Program-made: the position numbers and the translations under genes
Shown here: one piece after another, positions 43,771 through 51,880 of the stretch
Numbering within the stretch: the stretch's first letter is position 1
Layout: the number at the start of each line of letters is the position of its first letter
From: UBA5069 sp964560495
GTDB taxonomy: Bacteria; Chloroflexota; Anaerolineae; Caldilineales; Caldilineaceae
NCBI GenBank assembly: GCA_964560495.1
Contig: CAZLMM010000021.1
Location: forward strand, 12,796 to 76,795
Direction: 5' to 3'
Length of the DNA stretch: 64,000 bases
The notes under the pieces: model-generated
What the model saw: only the letters and a program-made list of their open reading frames with translations
Databases searched by the model: none
Told to the model about the DNA's origin: nothing

Positions 43771-45717
43771 TTACACATCCAGCCGCGCCTGGTTGGCGTG
43801 GGTTTGGATGAAGCGGCGGCGTGGGGGCACGTTGCTGCCCATGAGCATGTCGAAGGTGCGGTCGGCCTCGGCTGCATCGTCGATGCTCACCTGGAGCATA
43901 GTGCGGTTCTCTGGATTCATGGTGGTTTCCCACAATTGCTCCTCATTCATCTCGCCTAGACCTTTGTAACGCTGCTCAATTCTTACATTGTCATCGCCAA
44001 ATTGCTTGCGCAGGGTTTCCAACGATTTATCGTCATAGACGTATTCGGTGGCTTTCTTGCTCTTACCGTTCTCGCTGCGCGTCACCGCCACCCGATAGAG
44101 AGGGGGTTGCGCGATGAAGAGATTGCCGTTGGCGACCAGCGGCTCCATGTAGCGGAAGAAGAAAGTGAGCAGCAGTGTGCGGATGTGCGCGCCGTCCACG
44201 TCGGCGTCGGTCATCAAGCAAACTTTGTGATAACGCAGCCCGCCCAGGTCGAAGTTCTCGCCAATGTTGGTGCCCAAGGCGGTGATGAGCGCCTGAATCT
44301 CTTTGTTGCCCAGCGCCTTGTCCAGGCTGGTCTTTTCGATGTTGAGGATTTTGCCGCGTAGGGGTAGGATCGCCTGGAAGCGGCGGTCGCGGCCTTGCTT
44401 GGCCGTGCCGCCGGCGCTGTCACCCTCGACGATGTAGATTTCTGACTCCTTGGGGTCGCGGCTGGAACAATCGGCTAGTTTGCCCGGCAGGGTCAGGCTT
44501 TCCAGCGCACTCTTGCGATAGACCAGGTCGCGCGCCTGTTTGGCCGCTTCGCGGGCGCGGTAGGCGGTGCGGCACTTCTCGAAGATCGCTTTGGCCTCGC
44601 GCGGGTTTTCCTCCATCCACTTGCCCATGGCTTCGGCGATGGCGGTCTCTACATGATAACGCACCTCGTTGTTGAGCAACTTGAGCTTGTTTTGCCCCTC
44701 GAATTGGGGCTCCAGCACTTTGACGCTGACGATGGCCGTCATGCCTTGACGTGTGTCTTCGCCGGTGAAGTTTTGCTCACTCTCTTTGAGTATCCCCTGT
44801 TTGCGCGACCAGTCGTTGATTGTGCGCGTGATGGCTGTGCGCAGGCCGGTAAGGTGCGAACCGCCATCGGGTGTGTTGATGGTGTTGGCAAAAGCAAAGA
44901 CCGATTCAGAGTAGCCATCGGTGTATTGAATGGCCGCTTCCACATGAGTCGTCTCCACATCCATGTCGATGTAGACCGGCGTGTGGAGCGTCTCACGGTT
45001 GCGGTTGAGATAGCGCACAAAGGATTTGACGCCGCCCTCGAAATGGAAATTTGTCTCGCGCGCCAGTTCTGTGCGTTCGTCGATGAACTGAATGTCGATG
45101 CCCCGCGTCAAAAATGCCATCTCACGCAGGCGGGTGGCCAATGTCTCGAAGCTGTATTCCAGCACCTGAAAGATGGTGTCGTCACGCAGAAAGGTCTGAA
45201 TCGTGCCAGTTTCGTTGGGATCGCACACGCCAATCACCTCCACCCCGGTGACCGGGACGCCCCGCTCGAAACGTTGGCGGTAGAGCTTGCCGTTGCGCTT
45301 GACTTTGGTCTCCATCCAGGTGCTGAGCGCGTTGACCGCGCTGACGCCCACGCCGTGTAGACCGCCGGAGACTTTGTAGCCGCCGCCGCCAAACTTGCCG
45401 CCGGCGTGGAGCTTGGTCATCACCACCGTCACGGCAGGCAGGCCAGTCTGCTTTTGGATGTCAACCGGGATGCCGGCGCCGTTGTCTTCTACGGTGACGC
45501 TCTCATCTTTGTGAATGACAATGCGAATCTTGTCGCATCGTCCCTGCATGGCCTCGTCGATGGAGTTATCCACCACTTCATAGACCATGTGATGGAGCGC
45601 CTTGGCGTCTGTCCCGCCGATATACATGCCAGGGCGGCGACGGACGGCTTCCAGCCCTTCCAACACCTGAATCTGATCCGCCCCATAGACAAAATCTGTA
45701 TTTCGTTCAGCAGCCAC
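43771..45717 (-). CDS. gyrB: DNA gyrase subunit B
   Basis: 648 residues, normal for the short GyrB form. GHKL ATPase motifs: Val-Val-Asp-Asn-Ser-Ile-Asp-Glu-Ala near residue 48, Asp-Asn-Gly-Ala-Gly-Ile-Pro-Val, and Gly-Leu-His-Gly-Val-Gly-Val-Ser-Ala-Val-Asn. Toprim: Val-Glu-Gly-Asp-Ser-Ala-Gly-Gly-Thr-Ala and Met-Thr-Asp-Ala-Asp-Val-Asp-Gly-Ala-His-Ile. It introduces negative supercoils with GyrA (not in the window). GTG start after GGAGGAAATC. It follows a membrane-protein gene by 23 bases, so the two may share a transcript. Confidence 0.97.
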   Translation of the reverse strand: MAAERNTDFVYGADQIQVLEGLEAVRRRPGMYIGGTDAKALHHMVYEVVDNSIDEAMQGRCDKIRIVIHKDESVTVEDNGAGIPVDIQKQTGLPAVTVVMTKLHAGGKFGGGGYKVSGGLHGVGVSAVNALSTWMETKVKRNGKLYRQRFERGVPVTGVEVIGVCDPNETGTIQTFLRDDTIFQVLEYSFETLATRLREMAFLTRGIDIQFIDERTELARETNFHFEGGVKSFVRYLNRNRETLHTPVYIDMDVETTHVEAAIQYTDGYSESVFAFANTINTPDGGSHLTGLRTAITRTINDWSRKQGILKESEQNFTGEDTRQGMTAIVSVKVLEPQFEGQNKLKLLNNEVRYHVETAIAEAMGKWMEENPREAKAIFEKCRTAYRAREAAKQARDLVYRKSALESLTLPGKLADCSSRDPKESEIYIVEGDSAGGTAKQGRDRRFQAILPLRGKILNIEKTSLDKALGNKEIQALITALGTNIGENFDLGGLRYHKVCLMTDADVDGAHIRTLLLTFFFRYMEPLVANGNLFIAQPPLYRVAVTRSENGKSKKATEYVYDDKSLETLRKQFGDDNVRIEQRYKGLGEMNEEQLWETTMNPENRTMLQVSIDDAAEADRTFDMLMGSNVPPRRRFIQTHANQARLDV

Positions 45718-45740
45718 GATTTCCTCCAGATACGTTCAAA

Positions 45741-46727
45741 TCAAGCAACAATGTCGCCCATCACCGACGCGCCCTGTTCAGCCAAGACACGGGTGCGGTA
45801 AAAAACCAGCAGCGCCATGGAGAGGCCGACGCCTACGTAAGCGTCCAGGAAGATCGCCGCCAGCGTTCCGAATGGTTCATACGTTGCCACTCGCGCCAGG
45901 AGCAGACCCATGCCGGCAAAGATCACGTTGATGAGCACAGCAAACCCCAGCACACTCCAAAAGGAACGACGCACCAGGTGCAAGCTGCGGGCGACAGCGG
46001 CCCAAACACCCAGGTCATCTAGTATGATGGCCGGCGTCACAAAATAGAGAAACAGAAACAAAACCAGGGTGGTCAACCCCAGAAACGAAGCGAGTCCAAG
46101 ACCGAGAGCAGGGGCGACCAGGGCCAGCAGGCTGGCAAAAATACTGGCCGGCGCATAGACGGCCAAGATCAGCGCCAAGGTCATGGCGATGAAGCCGACG
46201 ACGCGCAGCCAGTGTCGGAGGCTGGCCCACAGAAATGACGCAGGGGTAGCCGGCTTGGGCGCAGCGCCCATGGGCAGCACGCTCGCCAGCAGGCTGAGAT
46301 AGAAAACGCCAATCCAGAGACCGACCAGGCTCAGCCCCACCCACAACAAGAAGGCGACCAGGCCATTGGAGATGGGCCATATCCTGTCGCTCGCAGGCAA
46401 TCCAGCGGTTGTCATCAGGCTGGGCACATGAAACAAGACCAAGCTGACAAGCCCATCCCATAGATTCGACGTCGCCCCCAAGGATGTCAGGCCATCGGCC
46501 ATGGTTGCCGACATTTCGGTCATTTCCACAGGCAGAGCCGCCAAAGCCGACGCATCGCGGTAGAAAGCGGCCAGCCGGTCAAAAAGAGGTGCGACGCTCA
46601 AGCGGGGCGCCAACCACAAGAAGAGATCCAACGCCACAGGAATGATGAGCAACCACAATTTGCTGCCTACGAACCGATACCCAGCCGAGAGACTATCGAT
46701 GATGCCCAAGATTAGACCTCGCTCCAC
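45741..46727 (-). CDS. Hypothetical polytopic membrane protein
   Basis: About 328 residues with about six hydrophobic segments (first near residue 24-40, last near 295-315). No motif recognised. GTG start at 46727, or a TTG at 46709 preceded by GGAGCGAGG, which gives a protein beginning Gly-Ile-Ile-Asp-Ser-Leu after the initiator. Co-directional with gyrB. Orphan in function. Confidence 0.75.
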   Translation of the reverse strand: MERGLILGIIDSLSAGYRFVGSKLWLLIIPVALDLFLWLAPRLSVAPLFDRLAAFYRDASALAALPVEMTEMSATMADGLTSLGATSNLWDGLVSLVLFHVPSLMTTAGLPASDRIWPISNGLVAFLLWVGLSLVGLWIGVFYLSLLASVLPMGAAPKPATPASFLWASLRHWLRVVGFIAMTLALILAVYAPASIFASLLALVAPALGLGLASFLGLTTLVLFLFLYFVTPAIILDDLGVWAAVARSLHLVRRSFWSVLGFAVLINVIFAGMGLLLARVATYEPFGTLAAIFLDAYVGVGLSMALLVFYRTRVLAEQGASVMGDIVA

Positions 46728-46827
46728 CCTTTTACATTGTCTCTCATTTTACCATACAAACGTGGGAAACCGAAGTTGCGCACCCTGAAAAGCGGAACAA
46801 ACGTTCGGACTTTTCCATCAGCGCGGC

Positions 46828-46858
46828 TTGGGTGATTTCTTCCTGCGACCGCTATAAT
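46828..46858 (+). promoter_or_regulatory. Candidate promoter for the MFS gene at 46950
   Basis: TTGGGT (46828-46833) and a perfect TATAAT (46853-46858) separated by 19 bases on the plus strand, about 92 bases before the start. The spacer is slightly long. Confidence 0.4.
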
Positions 46859-46949
46859 CCTATGGAAATGCTTACGCATAGCGTAGTTCGCCTGAACGAA
46901 CCGTGACCGGAGTAGTCATCATCGAACGGACGGCGCAACAGAATGGTAA

Positions 46950-48311
46950 GTGAAGCGTATGAGCGTGTTTCTACAAGCTCGCAGCCGAGCTATGATGCGT
47001 TGGCTGCTACGAGTCGATCAGCCAGTGGCGGAACGCAGCGACGATGAGTTGGTCGCAGAGGCGCGGGTTAACTATCGTTGGAATTTCAACGTTAATGTTC
47101 TTGACGGCGCGTTCTTTTGGTTTGGGCTGAGTTTCATCTCGGCCACCACGATCCTGCCCCTGTTCGTGAGTAAGTTAACCACGAACACCTTCTGGATCGC
47201 CCTGTTGGCAGTCTTGGGTACAGCAGCCTGGTATCTGCCTCAGTTATTCACGGCCAGCGTCACTGAGCTTTTGGCGCGAAAAAAGCCGGTGGCCGTCAAT
47301 CTGGGTTTTTTCACAGAACGCTTGCCCCTCTGGTTGCTGCCGATTTCGGCGCTGATTGCGCCCACCTACCCCGTTGCCGCGTTGTTGCTTTTCTTTTTCG
47401 CCTACGCCTGGCACGGTTTGGGCGCCGGCGCGGTTGCGCCAGCCTGGGCCGACATGATCGCCAGTTGTTTCCCGGTGGAGCGGCGGGGCTGGTTTTTCGG
47501 CTTTACATCGTTCCTGGGCACTGGATTGGGCGTGGCCGGTGCGGCGTTCAGCGGTTGGCTGCTGACCGCCTATCCCTATCCGCTCAATTTCGCTTTTGCC
47601 TTTACATTGGCGGCTCTCACCATCACCATCAGTTGGTTCTTCCTGGCCATGACGCGTGAACCTGTACGTCCTGTCCCCGAAAAGGCCAAAGAGTTCGCCC
47701 GTATGCCGTTGCGCAAGATCAGAGCCATCATGCGCAGCGATCCCAATTTCCGCGGATTCCTCTGGTCCAGGCTGTTGACCAATATCGGGCGCATGGGCAC
47801 CGGTTTTCTGACTGTTGCAGCAATCCAGATGTGGGGGGTGTCCGACGCCACCGTGGGCTTTTTCACTGCTGCGCTGCTTCTCGGTCAGACCGGAGGCAAT
47901 CTGCTGGCGGGTGTGGTGGCTGATCGCCGCGGACATAAGCTGAGCCTGGAAATCGGCCAGGCAACTGCCGTCGTTGCATTTTCCCTGGCCTGGCTGGCGG
48001 AAGGGGCAGATTGGTACTACGCAGTCTTTTTACTGGTTGGGGCAGCCCAGGGTGTTGCGATTGTGTCGGGCGTATTGGGGGTCATGGAATTCTCATCTCC
48101 AGAACATCGGCCCACATACGTCGGCCTGGGCAACACCATCTCGGGCGTCGGCAGCGTCATTGCGCCGCTCATCGGCGGTCTTTTGGCGGCCTTCAGCTAT
48201 GATTGGCTCTTTGTCATGTCTGCGGCAGTCAGCGGGGTCGCGTTGATCGTGCTTCACTTTGGCGTCCGTGAACCACGCCATCTTGAGGAGTTCCCAGAGC
48301 TTGTGGCATAA
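46950..48311 (+). CDS. MFS transporter
   Basis: 453 residues, about 12 hydrophobic segments after an unusually long cytoplasmic N-terminus (about 45 residues). MFS-like loop Val-Ala-Asp-Arg-Arg-Gly-His-Lys near residue 328 between helices 8 and 9. The substrate cannot be told. Starts with GTG at 46950 or ATG at 46959; no strong ribosome site. Convergent with the deiodinase-like gene, ends 2 bases apart. Confidence 0.82.
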   Translation: MKRMSVFLQARSRAMMRWLLRVDQPVAERSDDELVAEARVNYRWNFNVNVLDGAFFWFGLSFISATTILPLFVSKLTTNTFWIALLAVLGTAAWYLPQLFTASVTELLARKKPVAVNLGFFTERLPLWLLPISALIAPTYPVAALLLFFFAYAWHGLGAGAVAPAWADMIASCFPVERRGWFFGFTSFLGTGLGVAGAAFSGWLLTAYPYPLNFAFAFTLAALTITISWFFLAMTREPVRPVPEKAKEFARMPLRKIRAIMRSDPNFRGFLWSRLLTNIGRMGTGFLTVAAIQMWGVSDATVGFFTAALLLGQTGGNLLAGVVADRRGHKLSLEIGQATAVVAFSLAWLAEGADWYYAVFLLVGAAQGVAIVSGVLGVMEFSSPEHRPTYVGLGNTISGVGSVIAPLIGGLLAAFSYDWLFVMSAAVSGVALIVLHFGVREPRHLEEFPELVA

Positions 48312-48313
48312 GC

Positions 48314-48982
48314 CTAATCAATGAAAGTGGCGATTTCGCCCAACGTCTTCTTGGTGATGGGCGGCACGCCGGCGCCTGGCGCTGGATAGCCAGTGACCAC
48401 CAACACGAAAGGTCGCTCGTGGGGAGGTCTTCCCAGGAGTGTGTTGAGGAAGCGCATGGGGCTGGGCGTGTGGGTCAGCGTCGCCAGCCCGGCGTGGTGC
48501 AACGCAGTGATCAACATGCCGACGGCGATCCCGACCGATTCAGTGGCGTAGTAATGCTTGATGATGCGCCCATCGGGCTGTATGCCATGCGGCTGGACAA
48601 AAACAGCGATGAGATAGGGTGCAATCTCCAGGAAAGGCTTGTTGGCGTCTGTGCCAAGGGGCGCCAGGGCATCCAGCCATTCCTGGGGCGCACGCCGCTC
48701 ATAGAATTCTCGTTCTTCTGCCTCAGCAGCGATGCGAATGCGTCGTTTCAGCTCCGGATCGTTCACCACGACAAAATGCCAGGGCTGCTGGTTGGCGCCA
48801 TTGGGTGCAGTGCCTGCTGTCAGGACGCAGGCTTCGATCACCTGACGCGGCGCGGGTCGATCCGAAAAATAGCGCACCGTTCGCCGTCGGCGCATTTCGG
48901 CCAGGAATTCGCTGGCCCGCTCGACCATCTCACTCACAGGATACTCACGATAATCTGTGTAGGGAACGTAGTTGGCTTGCAT
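48314..48982 (-). CDS. Nitroreductase-fold flavoprotein of the iodotyrosine deiodinase type
   Basis: 222 residues of the FMN nitroreductase superfamily. The N-terminal half has Arg-Arg-Arg-Arg-Thr-Val-Arg-Tyr-Phe and Ala-Gly-Thr-Ala-Pro-Asn-Gly-Ala-Asn (FMN site). The lid segment carries Glu90, Tyr94 and Lys115 at the spacing of the Glu/Tyr/Lys trio that clamps the iodotyrosine zwitterion in human IYD (157/161/182). Late Val-Thr-Gly-Tyr-Pro-Ala-Pro-Gly-Ala-Gly-Val-Pro and Lys-Lys-Thr-Leu-Gly-Glu-Ile also match. This points to reductive dehalogenation of halotyrosines or a related zwitterion, although the natural substrate in bacteria is unproven. Confidence 0.85.
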   Translation of the reverse strand: MQANYVPYTDYREYPVSEMVERASEFLAEMRRRRTVRYFSDRPAPRQVIEACVLTAGTAPNGANQQPWHFVVVNDPELKRRIRIAAEAEEREFYERRAPQEWLDALAPLGTDANKPFLEIAPYLIAVFVQPHGIQPDGRIIKHYYATESVGIAVGMLITALHHAGLATLTHTPSPMRFLNTLLGRPPHERPFVLVVTGYPAPGAGVPPITKKTLGEIATFID

Positions 48983-49145
48983 CTCCGGTGGTCAGCCTCC
49001 TGAAACCACTCTAACATCAGCGATTCAACCGGAATTCAGGTGGTCGCGTCGCACACGCCGGGGATGGGCGGGACGTGATCTGGCTGAGCACATGCGAGCC
49101 TGCCCGTCTCCGGCGCGTAACCACACAAGACCCGGTTGAGCCACA

Positions 49146-49553
49146 TCAGCACATCATCGGCCCATCCTTCTGCACCAGATCCCATTTGTTGCCGTACAGG
49201 TCATAGAACACCACCACCAACCCGTATTCCTCGCCGCGCGGTTCTTCGGCGAAGCGCACGCCGTAGGCCAGCATGTGTTGATAGTCGCGCCAGAAATCGT
49301 CGGTGTGGAGAAAGAAGGCGACGCGCCCGCCCGTCTGGGCGCCGATAAAACGCTCTTGGTCGGGCGTCGCCGCTTTTGCCAACAACAGAGACGCCCCAGA
49401 CAAAGAGGGCGCAACGAGCACCCAACGCTTGCCGTTGCCCAGAGGAACATCTTCGACCAGCCGAAAACGCAGGGCTGTCGTAAAGAAGTCCATGGCCTCG
49501 TCGTAATTGCGCACGACCAGGGTGACCGCGCCAAGAGTCCGCCGAACGCTCAC
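49146..49553 (-). CDS. VOC (glyoxalase/bleomycin-resistance) family protein
   Basis: 135 residues: the two beta-alpha-beta-beta-beta repeats of VOC proteins are recognisable, starting Leu-Gly-Ala-Val-Thr-Leu-Val-Val-Arg-Asn-Tyr-Asp and ending Phe-Tyr-Asp-Leu-Tyr-Gly-Asn-Lys-Trp-Asp-Leu, the classic glyoxalase C-terminal motif. A metal-dependent lyase, dioxygenase or binding protein; substrate unknown. It lies 19 bases after the fabH stop in the same direction. The gap 49015-49145 between it and the deiodinase-like gene shows nothing. Confidence 0.85.
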   Translation of the reverse strand: MSVRRTLGAVTLVVRNYDEAMDFFTTALRFRLVEDVPLGNGKRWVLVAPSLSGASLLLAKAATPDQERFIGAQTGGRVAFFLHTDDFWRDYQHMLAYGVRFAEEPRGEEYGLVVVFYDLYGNKWDLVQKDGPMMC

Positions 49554-49572
49554 GGGCAGGATGCAATGCGCG

Positions 49573-50643
49573 TCACGCCATCACCAGCTCGGCTGTGTGA
49601 TAGCCGTTCGTGCTGGCGCTGGCAAAAATGGGATGGGAGAGAGTCGCGCCATCGGGCGCCATTTGCACTACAGCCGTCGCCCACGTCAGACCGGCGCCAA
49701 AAGAGACCAACAACAGGCGATCATTCAGTTTGATGCGTCCATCTTCGATAGCTTCCACCAGGGCCAGAGGAATCGACGCTGCTGAGGTGTTGCCGTAGCG
49801 GTCGATGTTGATGATGAAGCGGTCCAGAGGAATGCGCATGTCTTTGGCCGCGGCTTCGATGATGCGCAGATTGGCCTGATGCGGGATGATCCAGTCCACA
49901 TCCTCCAGCGTCATGCCCGCGGCGGCCAACACTCGTGCGCACGAACGCCCCACGACGCGTGTGGCAAACTTGAAGACTTCGCGGCCATTCATTTCCAGGT
50001 AGATGTCCCCGTCCGCCAGCGCCTGCGGCCCGAATGGTTTCTTCGAGCCGCCCGAGGGCATGATGATGTGATGCCCCTGACTGCCGTCGGAGCCTAGCTC
50101 AAAGCTGTGGATGCCGCAAGGCTGTTCGCTGGCCTGCAAGACCACCGCGCCGGCGCCGTCGCCAAAGAGCACACAGGTCGAACGGTCTTGCCAGTTCACA
50201 AAGCGCGAGAGCAACTCGGCGCCCACCACCAGGATGGTGCGATACGCGCCCGTGCGGATGAATTGGTCCGCCACGCTCAACGCATAGACGAAGCCTGTGC
50301 AGCCGGTGGTGATGACCATGGCCGGCGTGTTCTGTGCGCCAAGTTGCGCCTGCACCAAACTGGAAACCGGCGGCGTGTGATAATCCGGCGTTGAGGTAGC
50401 CACGAGTATCAGGTCCAGGTCGGCAGGGGTCAAACCGGCCTGCCGCAAAGCGCGTTGACCTGCCAGCGTCGACATGGTGGAGGTCGTCTCATGGGGCGCG
50501 GCCATGCGTCGCTCGCGGATGCCACTACGCTGAATGATCCACTCGTCGCTTGTATCCACGATGGTGGACAGATAATCGTTGGTGATGATGCGGTCCGGTG
50601 TGTGTATCCCCCAACCGACAATACGGCTGTACAATTGTTTCAT
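49573..50643 (-). CDS. fabH: Beta-ketoacyl-ACP synthase III
   Basis: 356 residues. Thiolase-fold KAS III with active-site Cys115 (Thr-Thr-Gly-Cys-Thr-Gly), His in Ile-Pro-His-Gln-Ala-Asn-Leu-Arg-Ile and Asn in Arg-Tyr-Gly-Asn-Thr-Ser-Ala-Ala-Ser. It condenses an acyl-CoA with malonyl-ACP to start fatty-acid synthesis. About 27 residues follow the usual end of the fold. GGAGAGAG precedes the ATG at 50643; the longer frame to 50703 is not needed. No fab operon around it, so a specialised FabH-like role is possible. Confidence 0.92.
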   Translation of the reverse strand: MKQLYSRIVGWGIHTPDRIITNDYLSTIVDTSDEWIIQRSGIRERRMAAPHETTSTMSTLAGQRALRQAGLTPADLDLILVATSTPDYHTPPVSSLVQAQLGAQNTPAMVITTGCTGFVYALSVADQFIRTGAYRTILVVGAELLSRFVNWQDRSTCVLFGDGAGAVVLQASEQPCGIHSFELGSDGSQGHHIIMPSGGSKKPFGPQALADGDIYLEMNGREVFKFATRVVGRSCARVLAAAGMTLEDVDWIIPHQANLRIIEAAAKDMRIPLDRFIINIDRYGNTSAASIPLALVEAIEDGRIKLNDRLLLVSFGAGLTWATAVVQMAPDGATLSHPIFASASTNGYHTAELVMA

Positions 50644-50703
50644 AATCTCTCTCCAATGATAATGCCTGGAAAGCCCCTCCTTGGTAGATAGCGGTGCGGG
50701 CAT

Positions 50704-50761
50704 GAGGTGAGCGGCGAATCAAGTTGACTACTCTGAGCAAGGCTATTCTGCCGCTCACCTC
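50704..50761. repeat. Family B palindromic repeat (copy 1)
   Basis: GAGGTGAGCGGC (50704-50715) and GCCGCTCACCTC (50750-50761) are perfect arms around a 34-base spacer; similarity to copy 2 extends outward to GCGGGCAT on the left and GCACCCCTA on the right (about 50696-50771). It is oriented opposite to copy 2 at 51161-51237. Confidence 0.75.
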
Positions 50762-50786
50762 GCACCCCTACGACGATCTCCGGGAG

Positions 50787-51038
50787 CTAACTGGATTGAC
50801 TGAACTCTGTGCAACGCTGCACATACTCATCGAGCAGACGACGGATCATGCGCTGGTACTGGGTTTGATGCAGCCGCGCCTGCTCCTTGAAATACTCCAC
50901 GCTCAATTTACTGAGCGTAATGGTCACTTTGACTGTCTCTTCCCGTGCAGCAAGTTCCTCCAGGCTGGGGAGAAGATCGAAAAACACAGGACGAGCCAAA
51001 GTAGGTGATGGCGGTTGATCTTCTGATGAACTGCTCAT
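50787..51038 (-). CDS. Ribbon-helix-helix DNA-binding protein (BrnA/CopG-like, orphan antitoxin?)
   Basis: 83 residues. The C-terminal half has the RHH pattern: a short strand Val-Lys-Val-Thr-Ile-Thr-Leu-Ser, then Val-Glu-Tyr-Phe-Lys-Glu-Gln-Ala and Tyr-Gln-Arg-Met-Ile-Arg-Arg-Leu-Leu-Asp-Glu-Tyr-Val. BrnA-type antitoxins end this way. No toxin-sized partner is visible on either strand within several hundred bases. The gene lies between two inverted copies of the family B palindrome. Confidence 0.65.
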   Translation of the reverse strand: MSSSSEDQPPSPTLARPVFFDLLPSLEELAAREETVKVTITLSKLSVEYFKEQARLHQTQYQRMIRRLLDEYVQRCTEFSQSS

Positions 51039-51160
51039 AGCGCCGACTATTCAGCCCTCCCATTGGCGGCGATTGATAACTCCGACTAGTGATAACACCG
51101 CGGATATGGCAAAGTTGCAATAGCTTTGTATGGTCGAGGTGTAGCAGCCCATCTTTCCCC

Positions 51161-51237
51161 TAGGGGCACGAGGTGGGCGGCGGAAGCGTCTTTGCCGGTT
51201 GGAATCAACTTGATTCACCGCCCATCTCATGCCCGTA
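51161..51237. repeat. Family B palindromic repeat (copy 2)
   Basis: TAGGGGCACGAGGTGGGCGG (51161-51180) and CCGCCCATCTCATGCCCGTA (51218-51237) pair at 17 of 20 positions around a 37-base spacer. Its right arm, read on the minus strand, is nearly identical to the left arm of copy 1 including the following GAATCAAGTTGA. The right arm contains the stop codon of the plsC-like gene. Confidence 0.75.
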
Positions 51238-51874
51238 CTGGCGGCTGTGTGGGTAGGTGGCTATCCGTGAGGAATCGAACGTCGCTCACCAATGCCGGGT
51301 GTCGGGCAGTGACAGCGCCATAGAACGCAGCCAGCATTGCCATATCTGCATCGGCGTCGCCGCTGGGAGAGAAGATGGGACCGACGCCGATGCGCTTGCG
51401 GCCATAGTCGATGAACGCTGCGGCAATCGGGACGTGGGCACCCAGCGCCGCATAATAGAAGCCTGACTTCCAGTGGTCGGTCTGGCGCCGCGTCCCTTCG
51501 GGCGCCAGGGCTAGGATGAGACGGTCGCGTTGGGCGAACTCGGCGATCATCTGCGCCACATAGCTGTGATGGCGCCTGCGATCCACGGGAATCGCGCCCA
51601 GGACAGTGAGCAGCGCGCCCAACGGCTGCCAGAAGACGGTGTCCTTGGCCAACCAGCGCAGATGGGAAAGAGGAACACTGAGCTTGGCGATCAACCCGAT
51701 GATGACATCCCAACCGGAAGTGTGGGGCGCGGCAATGAGCACATATTGCGGCAGATCAGGCAGACTGCCTTCCAGGTCCCAGCCGATCAAACGCAGCACA
51801 AAATACCAGAAACGCTGGCGCAAGTTGCGCTTGCAGGCGCGTAGGTCGATGGTTGGGAAGCGGTGAGTCATCAT
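51227..51874 (-). CDS. 1-acylglycerol-3-phosphate O-acyltransferase-like (PlsC)
   Basis: 215 residues. Acyltransferase block I reads Ala-Pro-His-Thr-Ser-Gly-Trp-Asp (His-x4-Asp charge relay, about residue 50) and block III Ala-Pro-Glu-Gly-Thr-Arg (about residue 125). Membrane-associated phospholipid or lipid acylation. It lies 6 bases after the amine-dehydrogenase-like gene. The last codons are encoded by a family B repeat. Confidence 0.85.
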   Translation of the reverse strand: MMTHRFPTIDLRACKRNLRQRFWYFVLRLIGWDLEGSLPDLPQYVLIAAPHTSGWDVIIGLIAKLSVPLSHLRWLAKDTVFWQPLGALLTVLGAIPVDRRRHHSYVAQMIAEFAQRDRLILALAPEGTRRQTDHWKSGFYYAALGAHVPIAAAFIDYGRKRIGVGPIFSPSGDADADMAMLAAFYGAVTARHPALVSDVRFLTDSHLPTQPPVRA

Positions 51875-51880
51875 AACTAC

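Noticed and set aside
44653..45360. 235-codon plus-strand frame within gyrB
   Set aside because: Antisense shadow of gyrB with no motif or ribosome site.
50908..51120. Possible toxin partner for the RHH protein on the minus strand
   Set aside because: The 70-codon frame overlaps the RHH gene, has no BrnT-like residues and no ribosome site.
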